Of a stretch of 64,000 bases of DNA, positions 44,140-53,305 are shown piece after piece. The stretch comes from Hyphomicrobiales bacterium (GTDB lineage Bacteria; Pseudomonadota; Alphaproteobacteria; Rhizobiales; Xanthobacteraceae): the NCBI GenBank assembly GCA_017305715.1, contig JAFKKG010000032.1:59082-123081 (forward strand), given 5' to 3'. How positions within the stretch are numbered: the first letter of the stretch is position 1; each line of letters starts with the position of its first letter. The notes below the pieces were generated by a model. That model was not told the DNA's origin. It saw nothing but the letters and a program-made list of their open reading frames with translations, and did no database searches. The translations under genes were made by a program, and so were the position numbers.

Positions 44140-45828
44140 TTAAACTCTCGTCATATCGAATTGCGCCTTCTGGCCGGTGCCGTAACGGCGCAGCGCGCCG
44201 TCTTCGCCGACCGCATTGGGACGCTGGAAGATCCAGTTTTGCCATGCGGTGAGGCGCGAGAAGATCTTCGATTCCATGGTCTCGGGCCCGACGAAGCGCA
44301 AATTGGCTTCCATGCCGGTGAGGCCGTCGGGCGAGAAGCTGGTGCGTTCCTCCAGGAACACCCGCACTTCATCGTCCCAATCGATATCGTCGAGCGCGAA
44401 GGTGACGAGGCCGAGTTCTTCGGCCGCCTCTGCATCGAGCGCGGTGCCGATCGTCGCCTCGGCGCGCTCGATATCTGTGGGGTCGGCCTGGAAGCGCGAC
44501 TGCAGCCGCGTCAGGCCGTGGCTCATCGGATAGGGCCCGAAATTCATCGCCGTCAGTTCGATGGTCGGCGGCGCGCGGTTGTCGCCCTGCTTCTGGCCTA
44601 TCAGCATGTAGGAGCGGTCGGCGGCGAACACCAGTTCGGCCAGCGTGCCGACGAAGCAGGAGCCGGGCTCGACCAGCGTCACCAGCGTGCGCGAGGTGAC
44701 GTCGATGCGCTTGAGCACGCGCTTCCAGTATTGCCGGATCTCGTTGACCAGCCAGTGCGCCTTGTTGGCTTCGAGGAACGCGTCGCAGGCGAGGACGCCC
44801 GCGCGGTCGCCATGCGACTTGAACAGCAGCATCGCGGTTTCGAGTTCGTTGATGCGCAAATGCAAGATCGCGTCATCAAGTTCGCGCGCGACCTGCAATG
44901 GCCAGAACGACGCGCCTTGCGCGATCAGGCCGTCGATATCGACGGGAGGAGCGGCTTCCGGCGCCTTGATCGAAATGGTGGCGATGCGCTGCGCGCGGTC
45001 GATATCGACACTGACGAAGCCGTAGCGGATGCCGGCCTCGTCGATGGTGCGGCTGAGCGGCACGAGCGTAATGCCCTTGCCATTGCCGTTGCGTTTCGAG
45101 GCGGCAGCCAATTCCCTGGCCCGGTCGGCGACCCTGGCTTCCAGCTTGCTGTTCGGCACGATCTCATCGACCAGACGCCATTGCACGGCGCGCTTGCCCT
45201 TGATGCCTTCCTCGATGGTGCAGAAGAAATCGGCATGGTCGCGGCGCACCTTGCGCTTGTCGACCACCCGCGTCAGCCCGCCGGTGCCCGGCAGCACCGC
45301 CAGCAGCGGCACTTCCGGCAGCGACACCGCGGCCGAGCCATCGTCGGCCATGATGATGTGATCGGTCGCGAGCGCCAGCTCATAGCCGCCGCCGGCCGCG
45401 GTGCCGTTGACCACGCTGATGAAACGCTGCCCGGAATTCTCGGACGAGTCTTCCAGGCCGTTGCGGGTCTCGTTGGTGAATTTGCAGAAGTTGACCTTGT
45501 GGGCGTGGGTGGCGCCCGCCAGCATGCGGATATTGGCGCCGGCGCAGAACACGCGGTTCTTGCCCGAACGCACCACGACGGCTTTCACGCCGGGATGTTC
45601 GAAGCGCAGCCGCTGCACGGCATCCGCCAGTTCGATGTCGACGCCGAGATCATAGGAATTGAGTTTTAACTGGTAGCCCTCGAACAGGCCGGCATTCTCG
45701 TCGACATCCATGGTCAGCGTCGCGACGGAGCCATCGACATCGAGCTTCCAATGCCGGTAGCGCGACGGATCGGTCTGGAAATCGATGTATTTTGCGCCGC
45801 CTGAGAGGACGCGATCTTCGCCAGCCAT
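44140..45828 (-). CDS. boxC: Benzoyl-CoA-dihydrodiol lyase BoxC
   Basis: A 562-aa crotonase-superfamily enzyme that opens the ring of 2,3-epoxybenzoyl-CoA and releases formate, giving 3,4-dehydroadipyl-CoA semialdehyde. The N-terminal crotonase domain has ANIRMLAGATHAHKVNF and the oxyanion region FISVVNGTAAGGGYEL. The second crotonase-like half ends with the BoxC-typical WQNWIFQRPNAVGEDGAL. I chose the ATG at 45828 (MAGEDRVLSGG), which has AGGGTGG upstream; the earlier in-frame start at 45870 overlaps a candidate operator. Confidence 0.95.
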   Translation of the reverse strand: MAGEDRVLSGGAKYIDFQTDPSRYRHWKLDVDGSVATLTMDVDENAGLFEGYQLKLNSYDLGVDIELADAVQRLRFEHPGVKAVVVRSGKNRVFCAGANIRMLAGATHAHKVNFCKFTNETRNGLEDSSENSGQRFISVVNGTAAGGGYELALATDHIIMADDGSAAVSLPEVPLLAVLPGTGGLTRVVDKRKVRRDHADFFCTIEEGIKGKRAVQWRLVDEIVPNSKLEARVADRARELAAASKRNGNGKGITLVPLSRTIDEAGIRYGFVSVDIDRAQRIATISIKAPEAAPPVDIDGLIAQGASFWPLQVARELDDAILHLRINELETAMLLFKSHGDRAGVLACDAFLEANKAHWLVNEIRQYWKRVLKRIDVTSRTLVTLVEPGSCFVGTLAELVFAADRSYMLIGQKQGDNRAPPTIELTAMNFGPYPMSHGLTRLQSRFQADPTDIERAEATIGTALDAEAAEELGLVTFALDDIDWDDEVRVFLEERTSFSPDGLTGMEANLRFVGPETMESKIFSRLTAWQNWIFQRPNAVGEDGALRRYGTGQKAQFDMTRV

Positions 45829-45864
45829 TGGGCCACCCTGACGCTTTTGTTGGCTAATCTTGAT

Positions 45865-45880
45865 ATGCACAATAATGCAT
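45865..45880. promoter_or_regulatory. Candidate BoxR operator before boxC
   Basis: ATGCACAATAATGCAT is a near-perfect palindrome with TGCA half-sites, 37 bases before the boxC start. TGCA-containing sites are known operators for BzdR/BoxR regulators. Confidence 0.5.
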
Positions 45881-45956
45881 GTTTTTGGTCAAGTCCAGTC
45901 TAAAACGTCAGAACATGCATTTTGTTTCATGTTCGGTTGCGCGGTCAGACCGGCGT

Positions 45957-46769
45957 TCAGGCGACCCGTCCCTGCGAGCCATCGACACGCAACACCGCGT
46001 TCGCGAATTCCTGGACCGCAGCCAGCGTTGCCCCCGGCGCCTCCCGATGCGGCTGGTGGCCCGCCTTGGGGATCACGGTCACATCGACCGGGCAGTAGCA
46101 TTCATCCTGGGCGATCTCGATCTGGCGCATGGTGCCATACTCGTCATCCGCCCCCTGCAGGATCGCGACGGGGACGCGGATATAGGCGAGGTATTCGGAA
46201 ATATCCCAGTTGCGGAAGGCGGGATTGAGCCAGGCGTCGTTCCAGCCATAAAAGGTGTTGTCGACGTCGCTGTGCCAGCGCGCCAGTTTTTCCTTCAGGC
46301 TTGAGGTTTCGTAGGCCGTTTTGGTCCGGGCGATCGCGGCCACCCCGATGTCCTCGACGATGAAATGCGGCGCGATCATCACGACGCCTTCGACGCGGTG
46401 ATCCTGATGGCTGCCGGCATAGATCGCCGCGATCGAGGCGCCGTCGGAATGGCCGCAGAGCAGCCCGCGGCGAAAGCCGATCTGATCGAGCAGCTTTGGC
46501 AGCACATCCAGCGCTTCGCGGTGCATGTAATCCACCGGGCGCGGCAATCTTGCCGGCGTCGAGGCGCCATACCCGCTGCGCGAATACAGGAACACACCGG
46601 CGCCGGTGGCGGCCTGCAGTTTCTCCGGAAAGTCGCCCCACAAAGCGGCCGAGCCGAGACCCTCATGCAGCATCACGATGGTCGGCGCGTCCTGCGGCTG
46701 TGGACCGAGCATGCGGTATTCGAGGTTGGCAGCGCCGATGGAGAGAAAGCCGGTGGGGGAAAGGGTCAT
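45957..46769 (-). CDS. Alpha/beta hydrolase in the box cluster
   Basis: A 270-aa alpha/beta hydrolase. The nucleophile elbow is GHSDGAS, the oxyanion segment is VMLHEGLGSAALW, and the C-terminal His lies in PKAGHQPHRE. It is located between benzoate-CoA ligase and boxC on the same strand, so it probably serves the pathway, for example as a thioesterase or ester/lactone hydrolase. That role is inferred from position. The ATG at 46769 (MTLSPTGFLSIG) is preferred to a GTG at 46805. Confidence 0.88.
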   Translation of the reverse strand: MTLSPTGFLSIGAANLEYRMLGPQPQDAPTIVMLHEGLGSAALWGDFPEKLQAATGAGVFLYSRSGYGASTPARLPRPVDYMHREALDVLPKLLDQIGFRRGLLCGHSDGASIAAIYAGSHQDHRVEGVVMIAPHFIVEDIGVAAIARTKTAYETSSLKEKLARWHSDVDNTFYGWNDAWLNPAFRNWDISEYLAYIRVPVAILQGADDEYGTMRQIEIAQDECYCPVDVTVIPKAGHQPHREAPGATLAAVQEFANAVLRVDGSQGRVA

Positions 46770-46824
46770 GTCGTCAGCTTTCTGAAAGTGATCCAGGCGT
46801 CCCACCCGCGTCGTCCGGCGAAGG

Positions 46825-48366
46825 TTATGGCGCCCCGTCCCGCAATTTGAAGCGCTGGATCTTGCCGTTCGCGGTCATCGGCAATGACTGCACCACGTCG
46901 ATCCAGCGCGGATATTTCCAGGGGCCGACCTGCTGCTTGACGTGCTCCTTCAGCGATTCATACAGGCCGTCGGCGTTGCAGCCCTCGCGCAACACCACGA
47001 AGGCCTTCGGTTTCAGCAGGCCCTCCGGATCGGCTTCGGGCACGACGGCCGCTTGCAGCACCGCCGGGTGGGTGATCAGCGCGCTCTCGACCTCGAACGG
47101 CGAGACCCAGATGCCGGACACCTTGAACATGTCGTCGCTGCGGCCGCAGAAGGTGTAACGGCCGTCGCTGTCACGGATGTATTTGTCGCCGGTGCGGGTC
47201 CAGCGGCCCTCAAAAGTCTGCCGGCTCTTGCTGCGCTGGTTCCAGTAGCCCTCGCCGGCCGACGGCGCATCGACCAGCAATTCGCCGACTTCGCCATCGG
47301 GGACATCGGCGCCGGCTTCATTGACCAGCCGCACCTTGTAGCCGGGCACGGGGCGGCCGGATGAGCCGTATTTGATGTCATCCGGCGCGTTGCACAGGAA
47401 GATGTGCAACAGTTCGGTCGAGCCGACGCCATCGAGGATGTCGACGCCGAAACGCGCTTTCCAGGCATTGCCGACCGATTCCGGCAGCGGTTCGCCCGCG
47501 GAGGAGCACAGGCGCAGCCGCGTGCCGGCACGCGCGTTCTTGCAGGCTTCGTCATTCAACATGGCGGCGAACAGCGTCGGCGCGCCAAAGAACAGCGTCG
47601 GGTTGTAGGTGTTCAGGAGCTCGTACATCCGCGCCGGCGTCGGCCGGTCCGCATTGAGCACGGCGCTGGCGCCGACCGCCATCGGGAAGGTCAGGGCGTT
47701 GCCGAGCCCGTAGGCGAAATAGAGTTTGGCCGCGGAGAGGCAGACGTCGCTCTCCGCGATGCCGAGCACCTGCGTGCCATAGGTATCGGCGGTTGCCTGG
47801 AGGCTGGAATGCAGATGCCGCACGCCCTTGGGCATGCCGGTCGAGCCCGAGGAATAGAGCCAGAAGGCCGGCTCCTCGGCATGGGTCGGCACGGTCGCAA
47901 AGCGATCGCTCTCGCGCGCCAGTTCGTCGGACAGTTTCTTGTGGCCGTGCGCCTCCTTGCCGGCGACGACGACATGCTCGAGATCCGGCAAGCGCCCGAG
48001 GATGTCCCTGACGGCCGGCAGCAGCGGCTCGGAAATGCACAGCACGCGGGCGCGGCAATCGGCCAGGATGTAGGCGTATTGATCCGGCGTCAGCAGCGTG
48101 TTGAGCGGCACCGGCACGATGCCGGCGCGGATCGCGCCGAGAAAGACACTGGGAAAATCCACGGTGTCGAGCATGATCATCGCGACGCGTTCTTCGCGGC
48201 GCACGCCAAGCCGGCGCAGCAAATTGGCGACCCGGCGGCTCTGCCGCTGCAACTCGCCATAACTGAGTTCGGAAACCGTATCGGTGAAGGCGAGCTTGTC
48301 GGCCCTGCCCTCGTCCACATTGCGATCCAGCAGCCAGGTCACCGCATTGTACGACGTGCCGCTCAC
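46825..48366 (-). CDS. bclA: Benzoate-CoA ligase
   Basis: A 513-aa ANL-superfamily ligase that activates benzoate with ATP and CoA. The P-loop-like core is YSSGSTGMPKGVRH, the AMP-binding segment is DGVGSTELLHIF, the hinge is WTRTGDKY, and the catalytic Lys is in TANGKIQRFKLRD. Length and the benzoate-family segment CLSAAKLYFAYGLGNAL support benzoate as the substrate. It is read divergently from boxR. Confidence 0.93.
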   Translation of the reverse strand: MSGTSYNAVTWLLDRNVDEGRADKLAFTDTVSELSYGELQRQSRRVANLLRRLGVRREERVAMIMLDTVDFPSVFLGAIRAGIVPVPLNTLLTPDQYAYILADCRARVLCISEPLLPAVRDILGRLPDLEHVVVAGKEAHGHKKLSDELARESDRFATVPTHAEEPAFWLYSSGSTGMPKGVRHLHSSLQATADTYGTQVLGIAESDVCLSAAKLYFAYGLGNALTFPMAVGASAVLNADRPTPARMYELLNTYNPTLFFGAPTLFAAMLNDEACKNARAGTRLRLCSSAGEPLPESVGNAWKARFGVDILDGVGSTELLHIFLCNAPDDIKYGSSGRPVPGYKVRLVNEAGADVPDGEVGELLVDAPSAGEGYWNQRSKSRQTFEGRWTRTGDKYIRDSDGRYTFCGRSDDMFKVSGIWVSPFEVESALITHPAVLQAAVVPEADPEGLLKPKAFVVLREGCNADGLYESLKEHVKQQVGPWKYPRWIDVVQSLPMTANGKIQRFKLRDGAP

Positions 48367-48388
48367 GGCGCTTCTCCCCGGGATTTAA

Positions 48389-48400
48389 GAATTATAATTC
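48389..48400. promoter_or_regulatory. AT-rich palindrome between bclA and boxR
   Basis: GAATTATAATTC is a perfect 12-bp palindrome in the divergent bclA/boxR promoter region, 23 bases from the bclA start. It may be an operator or a -10 element. Confidence 0.4.
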
Positions 48401-48505
48401 ATACAAAGACCACCGGACGCGCTTGCTGTCAATCCTCCTCGGCATTATGTTTCCGAAACGCGCCGATTTGCGACCAGGCGAGCTCAAGGGACGATCCAAA
48501 GGGAC

Positions 48506-49402
48506 ATGTCCGAAACCAGCGATCCCGAAACCGGCTTTCTCGAGCAGCTCGGCCAGCGCGTGCGCACCATGCGGGCGCTGCGCGGCATGTCGCGAAAGGT
48601 GCTCGCGAAAGTCTCCGGCATTTCCGAACGCTATATCGCGCAACTGGAAAGCGGCAAGGGCAACGTCTCGATCGTGCTGCTGCGGCGGGTGTCGAACGCG
48701 ATGGGCGCGCATCTGGAGGACCTCATTCCATCCACGGAGCCCACACCCGATTGGGCCGTGATCCGCGATCTCCTGCGCAAGGCTTCGCCCGCGCAGATCG
48801 CGCAGGCCAAGGATCTGCTCGCCGGCAGCCGTGCCGCGGCCCACCGCAAGATGTCGTTCTCCGGCATTGCGCTGATCGGCCTGCGCGGCGCCGGCAAATC
48901 CACGCTCGGCAGGATGCTGGCGAAGAAGATCGGCTGGAGCTTTGTCGAGCTCAACAAGGAGGTCGAGGCGCAGAACGGTCTGTCGGTCGCCGAGATCATC
49001 GCGCTCTACGGCCAGGAAGGTTTTCGCCGCATGGAGCAGGCCGCGCTTACGGCATTGCTGGCGCGCAAGGAACTGATGGTGCTGGCGACCGGCGGCGGCA
49101 TCGTCTCCGAGCCGCTCACCTTCGACCTGATCCTGTCCTCGTTCTACACGATCTGGCTGAAGGCCGAGCCGGAAGAGCACATGGCGCGCGTGCGCGGCCA
49201 GGGCGATCTGCGCCCGATGGCGGACGACCGCTCCGCGATGGCCGAACTGCGCAACATCCTGGTCAGCCGCGAGCCGCTCTACGCGCGTGCGTCCGCGGTG
49301 GTGGATACCGCGGGGCTCAGCGTCAACGACGCGGCGGCGCGCCTGGTCGATGCGGTGTCGCCGGTGCTGCATGATGAAGCGCGGATGTTCGCGCGCGGGT
49401 GA
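48506..49402 (+). CDS. boxR: Benzoyl-CoA-responsive regulator BoxR
   Basis: A 298-aa repressor combining an N-terminal XRE helix-turn-helix (residues about 16-70, RVRTMRALRGMSRKVLAKVSG) with a C-terminal shikimate-kinase-like ligand domain (P-loop GLRGAGKST at 125-133). This fusion is diagnostic of BoxR/BzdR, which release DNA when benzoyl-CoA binds. It is divergent from bclA and so sits as expected to control the whole box unit. Confidence 0.96.
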   Translation: MSETSDPETGFLEQLGQRVRTMRALRGMSRKVLAKVSGISERYIAQLESGKGNVSIVLLRRVSNAMGAHLEDLIPSTEPTPDWAVIRDLLRKASPAQIAQAKDLLAGSRAAAHRKMSFSGIALIGLRGAGKSTLGRMLAKKIGWSFVELNKEVEAQNGLSVAEIIALYGQEGFRRMEQAALTALLARKELMVLATGGGIVSEPLTFDLILSSFYTIWLKAEPEEHMARVRGQGDLRPMADDRSAMAELRNILVSREPLYARASAVVDTAGLSVNDAAARLVDAVSPVLHDEARMFARG

Positions 49403-49435
49403 GTTAGCGCAACCGGAGGTCCGGCTTTCTGATCA

Positions 49436-50626
49436 ATGCATCTCGCCCTGACCGGTCATTCGCGCTACTCATCGCGTGTGACCGGCATGGGCATCATCGC
49501 ACTCGATCTCGGCATTCGCGGCGCCGCCGCGGGCCTGTTCCTGATGATCATGTTCGTGATCCTGATCCGGACCCGGCCGCTCACGACGATCAAGCTGCTG
49601 GGCGCGGCCATGGCGGCCCAGACGGTGGCCTATTTGATCGCCACCGCGCCGTTCATTCCGAAGTCGACGCTGTGGTGGACTTTGCCACTCCTGTGCGGCA
49701 ACCCGATTTTGGTCTGGCTCTGGGTGCGCGCGACGTTCGATGACGATTTTACCGTTCAACGCTGGCATGGTGTCATGTGGCTGATCGTCATCGGCATCGG
49801 GTTCTCGGCATCGCTCAGCTGGACCAGCTCGCCGGTGTTCGCACGCGCGGCCGCCCGATTGATCTCGCTGGTGACGCTGGCCCTGGCCCTTTCAGCGGCG
49901 GTGCAGACGGTCAGGACCTGGAGCGCCGATCTGGTGGCCGGGCGGCGCCGGCTGCGGCTCGCGATCGTGACATCGTCACTGCTGTTCGTCGGCCTGCTGG
50001 CGATCTCGGAGCTGGTGTCGACCTCATCCACGATCCCCGGCGTTTTTGGCAGTCTTCCCAGCTCGATTGGTCTGCTCGCCATGGCGGCCCTCGTCGGATG
50101 GAGCCTGTTTTATCCGCCGCCGGCTGATCTTGCGGTCGCCGCGACGGCGCTGGATGGCTCCGGCGCAGGCGCCGCTCAGGCCGGACCGCGCGCCGATGCG
50201 GGCCGCGATGCCGTCGCGCCCGTCTTGCTGCGTCGTCTCGACCGTCTGATGTCCGTCGAACGCATCTACCGTCAGGAGGGCCTGACCATCGCGATGCTGG
50301 CCGCCAAACTCGACGTGCCGCAACACCGGCTGCGGCAGGCCATCAATGAAGGCCTCGGCCACCGCAACTTCAATGCATTCCTCAATCGCTACCGGATCGA
50401 CGACGCCAAGGCCGCACTGTCCGATGCGAGCCAGCGCGACGTGCCGGTGCTGACCATCGCCATGGACGCCGGCTTCCAGTCGATCGGGCCGTTCAATCGC
50501 GCCTTCAAGGCGGATACCGGGCTGACGCCGACCGAATTCCGGCGTGACGCCCTGGAATCCCAGGCGAGCGCATCCAAAAACGACGACGCTTCCCGGATCG
50601 GCCAGCAAAATCGAGAAATCGGCTAG
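49436..50626 (+). CDS. AraC family regulator with N-terminal membrane domain
   Basis: A 396-aa protein. About seven hydrophobic segments (AAAGLFLMIMFVILI; VMWLIVIGIGFSASLSW; FVGLLAISELV) are followed by an AraC-type double helix-turn-helix (IAMLAAKLDVPQHRLRQAIN and LTIAMDAGFQSIGPFNRAFK). It is therefore a membrane-anchored transcription factor. A shorter start at 49487 (MGIIALDLGIRG) is equally possible. It may control the acyltransferase gene that follows. Confidence 0.88.
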   Translation: MHLALTGHSRYSSRVTGMGIIALDLGIRGAAAGLFLMIMFVILIRTRPLTTIKLLGAAMAAQTVAYLIATAPFIPKSTLWWTLPLLCGNPILVWLWVRATFDDDFTVQRWHGVMWLIVIGIGFSASLSWTSSPVFARAAARLISLVTLALALSAAVQTVRTWSADLVAGRRRLRLAIVTSSLLFVGLLAISELVSTSSTIPGVFGSLPSSIGLLAMAALVGWSLFYPPPADLAVAATALDGSGAGAAQAGPRADAGRDAVAPVLLRRLDRLMSVERIYRQEGLTIAMLAAKLDVPQHRLRQAINEGLGHRNFNAFLNRYRIDDAKAALSDASQRDVPVLTIAMDAGFQSIGPFNRAFKADTGLTPTEFRRDALESQASASKNDDASRIGQQNREIG

Positions 50627-50716
50627 CCGATTTCTCGATCCGGCGAGAACCGATTGGCCCAGCCCGCCAGATTGCCGCGACCGATTCCTTCATTTCCGTT
50701 GCTGGGGGCCATTTCC

Positions 50717-51946
50717 ATGGTGGATGTCGAGCAAAAGCCGGAACGTCTGCACGCCCTGGACGCGATCAGGGGTTTGGCCCTGCTGCTCGGCATTGTCCTG
50801 CACGCGACGATGTCGTTTCTCCCGGCGCCATCGCGAATCTGGATCATCCAGGACAGCCATCCCAGCATGACGCTTGGCGTGCTGTTCTTTGTCATCCACG
50901 TGTTCCGGATGACGACCTTCTTCCTGATCGCGGGTTTCTTCGCCCGCCTGAGCTTCCATCGCCGCGGCGCGTGGGGCTTCATCAAGGACCGGCTGCAGCG
51001 CATCGCGCTGCCGCTGGTGATCGGCTGGCCAATTCTGTTCGCGGCGATAGTCGCTGTCACCTTCTGGGCCGCCAGCTTTCCTCTTGGCGGACCTCTGCCC
51101 GGCCCGCCAAGGTGGCCGCCGGTGCTGCCACGATTCCCCCTCACCCATCTCTGGTTTCTGTATGTGCTGCTGGAATTATACGCCGCCGTGCTGGTGTTGC
51201 GCGCCGGCGTGGTCTGGCTCGATCCAAACGGCCGGATCCGCGCTGGCATCGATCATCTGATCGGCCTCGTGATGCAAAGCCGGTTCGCTCCGGGAATTCT
51301 GGCCGTACCGATCGGGATAGCCGTGTGTCTCGATCCGACATGGGTGGGTTGGCTCGGCGTGCGAACCCCGGACTCTTCCCTCGTCACCAATGCGCAAGCC
51401 CTGATCGGCTTCGGCACGGCGTTCGGCTTTGGCTGGCTGCTGCATCGGCAGGTCGATCTGATCAAAATTCTGGAGCGGCGCTGGTCGCTCAACTCCGTGC
51501 TCGCGGTCGTCCTGATTGCAGCGAGTTTCTTCCTCGCTGTCGCAACCTCGATGCAGCCCCGCCCGGTCAATCATGAGGCCATCCGGCTCGCGGGCGACGT
51601 CTGCTACGCGCTCGCCATCTGGACCACCAGCTTTGCCGCGATCGGTCTGGCGCTGCGGTTCCTTTCGAATTTCAGTCCCGTACGCCGCTATCTGGCCGAC
51701 GCCTCCTACTGGCTCTACCTCATTCATTTGCCGATCCTGATGGCCTTGCAGGTCGCGGTCTCCCAGCTCGACTGGCCGTGGCCGGTCAAATTCGGCGCGA
51801 TCATGCTGGTCGCGCTCCCTGTGATGTTTGCCAGCTACCAATACCTGGTGCGCTACAGCTTCATCGGCGCGGTGCTGAACGGCCGGCGCATGCGGCCCGA
51901 CGAACGGCTCGCGCCCGCGGCGGCCGCAGGTCCGGCTCCAATGTGA
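50717..51946 (+). CDS. Acyltransferase family 3 membrane protein
   Basis: A 409-aa protein with about ten membrane segments of the acyltransferase-3/OpgC-like group, which transfers acyl groups to envelope glycans. The N-terminal signature RLHALDAIRGLALLLGIVLH contains the conserved His, and the end ADASYWLYLIHLPILMAL is typical. I chose the ATG at 50717 (MVDVEQKPERLHAL) after GGGGG; the frame is open from 50654 but the extra part has no family match. Confidence 0.88.
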   Translation: MVDVEQKPERLHALDAIRGLALLLGIVLHATMSFLPAPSRIWIIQDSHPSMTLGVLFFVIHVFRMTTFFLIAGFFARLSFHRRGAWGFIKDRLQRIALPLVIGWPILFAAIVAVTFWAASFPLGGPLPGPPRWPPVLPRFPLTHLWFLYVLLELYAAVLVLRAGVVWLDPNGRIRAGIDHLIGLVMQSRFAPGILAVPIGIAVCLDPTWVGWLGVRTPDSSLVTNAQALIGFGTAFGFGWLLHRQVDLIKILERRWSLNSVLAVVLIAASFFLAVATSMQPRPVNHEAIRLAGDVCYALAIWTTSFAAIGLALRFLSNFSPVRRYLADASYWLYLIHLPILMALQVAVSQLDWPWPVKFGAIMLVALPVMFASYQYLVRYSFIGAVLNGRRMRPDERLAPAAAAGPAPM

Positions 51947-52080
51947 AGCGGCGGGTGATGTCGGCCGCTCTGAAATCAACCGCCGTTAACCACGGCCGCG
52001 GTTAACCACCGCCGCAGTTCGATGCGGAAATGCACCCTCGAACAGTGTTACCAAAGCGTTAAACGCTTGGAGCACGCATC

Positions 52081-52177
52081 ATGTTGGAGCGCCGCCAGAA
52101 GCCAGCAAGCCGCGTCCATTACGGCCGTCGTCGCCTTCAACGCGCACCATTCGACGCTCGCGAGCACTGACGCATGA
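52081..52177 (+). pseudogene. Remnant of a PilZ-domain protein (N-terminus only, frameshifted)
   Basis: The first frame reads MLERRQKPASRVHYG; after a one- or two-base change near 52125 a second frame continues VVAFNAHHSTLASTDA and stops at 52177. Together these match the N-terminus of Bradyrhizobium-type PilZ proteins (xERRQKPRSRVxYGGVVAFNA pattern, from memory). The rest of the domain is missing. A GGAG ribosome site precedes the ATG. The true downstream gene starts inside its last codons. Confidence 0.5.
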
Positions 52178-52380
52178 GCAGCATCGAAGACAAGGACGTT
52201 TTCACCCTTCCCGCCACGCGGCCGCGGCCGCGCCGTTGGCGCGCGACGCTCGCGCTCATGACACAGTACACGATCGTCACGATCATGGTCTGCCTGGCGG
52301 TCGTCTACATCCTTCGCTACATGGTGACACCGCAGATCGTCGCCAAATTCGAACTGATCGCCGCGGCGCTCAAGCGCTAA
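52174..52380 (+). CDS. Small single-span membrane protein
   Basis: A 68-aa protein with one membrane segment (TIVTIMVCLAVVYILRYMV) after a basic, proline/arginine-rich N-terminus (ATRPRPRRWR). Probably a type II or tail-anchored small protein. Function is unknown. It starts 4 bases beyond the TGA of the first frame of the PilZ remnant and may use that leader's ribosome site. Confidence 0.6.
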   Translation: MSSIEDKDVFTLPATRPRPRRWRATLALMTQYTIVTIMVCLAVVYILRYMVTPQIVAKFELIAAALKR

Positions 52381-52451
52381 GCCACTCGGCTTCTTCTCGA
52401 GTGCCGGGCAACGACCGCTGCCTACACCATGGCGCCGGATTCAGACATCGC

Positions 52452-53237
52452 TCACAGCAGCATGGATTTGACCGAATCCGCGCCGTCGGAAAGCAACGGC
52501 AGGAAGCGCTCGATCATCTCGGCCGTCGAAACCCGGTCGACATGCGCGCCCATGTTGATGGCGCCGACGATCACGCCGTCGTAGCGGCGCACCGGCACCG
52601 AGATCGAGCGGAAATGCGGCTCGGCCTCGCGGTCGACCAGCGAATAGCCTTGCTTGCGGGCGGCCGCGACGGCGGCAAGGACCCGCTTTGGATCGGTCAC
52701 CGTATGCGGCGTCAACGCCTCGCGGCGCATGCTTTTCAATCGCCGTGTCAGCTCGGCATCGTCGAACCGGCCGAGCATGACGCGGCCGACCGAGGTGCAG
52801 AACGCCGGCAGGCGATAGCCGATGTCGAGACCGGCGGAGAACACCCGCGTCGGACTGCCACGCGCGATGAACACGACGTCATCGCCATCGAGCACCGCGA
52901 GCGAGCTTATCTCCTGCGCGGCCGCCGCAATCCGGTCGAGCACCGGTTGCAGCACCGTCACCACCTGGCTCGATTGCAGATAGGAGGCGGCCAGCGTCAG
53001 CACGCGCGGTGTCAGCGTGAACAGCTTGCCGTCCGATGCGACGAAGCCGCCATGCTCGAGCGTGAACAGGATGCGGCGGGCGGTGGCGCGCGGCAGATCG
53101 GCGGCGCGCGCCAGGTCGCTCAATGTCGCCGGCCCCCCCATCGTGCCGAACACCTGGAGCAGCCGGATGCCGCGGTCGAGGCTCTCGACGAAATCGGTGG
53201 CGCGCTCCTCGCCCTCGGCGCGTTTCAGCTTTGGCAT
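52452..53237 (-). CDS. IclR family transcriptional regulator
   Basis: A 261-aa regulator. N-terminal winged helix-turn-helix (LSDLARAADLPRATARRILFTLEHGG) and C-terminal IclR effector domain (SSLAVLDGDDVVFIARGS; GYRLPAFCTSVGRVMLG). IclR proteins often control catabolism of aromatic acids. It is divergent from the Rieske oxygenase gene and so is its likely regulator. Confidence 0.93.
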   Translation of the reverse strand: MPKLKRAEGEERATDFVESLDRGIRLLQVFGTMGGPATLSDLARAADLPRATARRILFTLEHGGFVASDGKLFTLTPRVLTLAASYLQSSQVVTVLQPVLDRIAAAAQEISSLAVLDGDDVVFIARGSPTRVFSAGLDIGYRLPAFCTSVGRVMLGRFDDAELTRRLKSMRREALTPHTVTDPKRVLAAVAAARKQGYSLVDREAEPHFRSISVPVRRYDGVIVGAINMGAHVDRVSTAEMIERFLPLLSDGADSVKSMLL

Positions 53238-53305
53238 GGGCCCTTCCGGTTGGAAGCATTCAAAATGTGCTTGCCGTCTGCTGCAGTCATGTCATAATTC
53301 GCCCA

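Noticed and set aside
47404-49374. A 656-codon open frame running across bclA and boxR
   Set aside because: It is antisense to benzoate-CoA ligase and out of frame with BoxR, both of which are firmly identified.
51985-52006. GTTAACC / GGTTAAC palindrome before the PilZ remnant
   Set aside because: Perfect enough to notice but too short and without context to call an operator.
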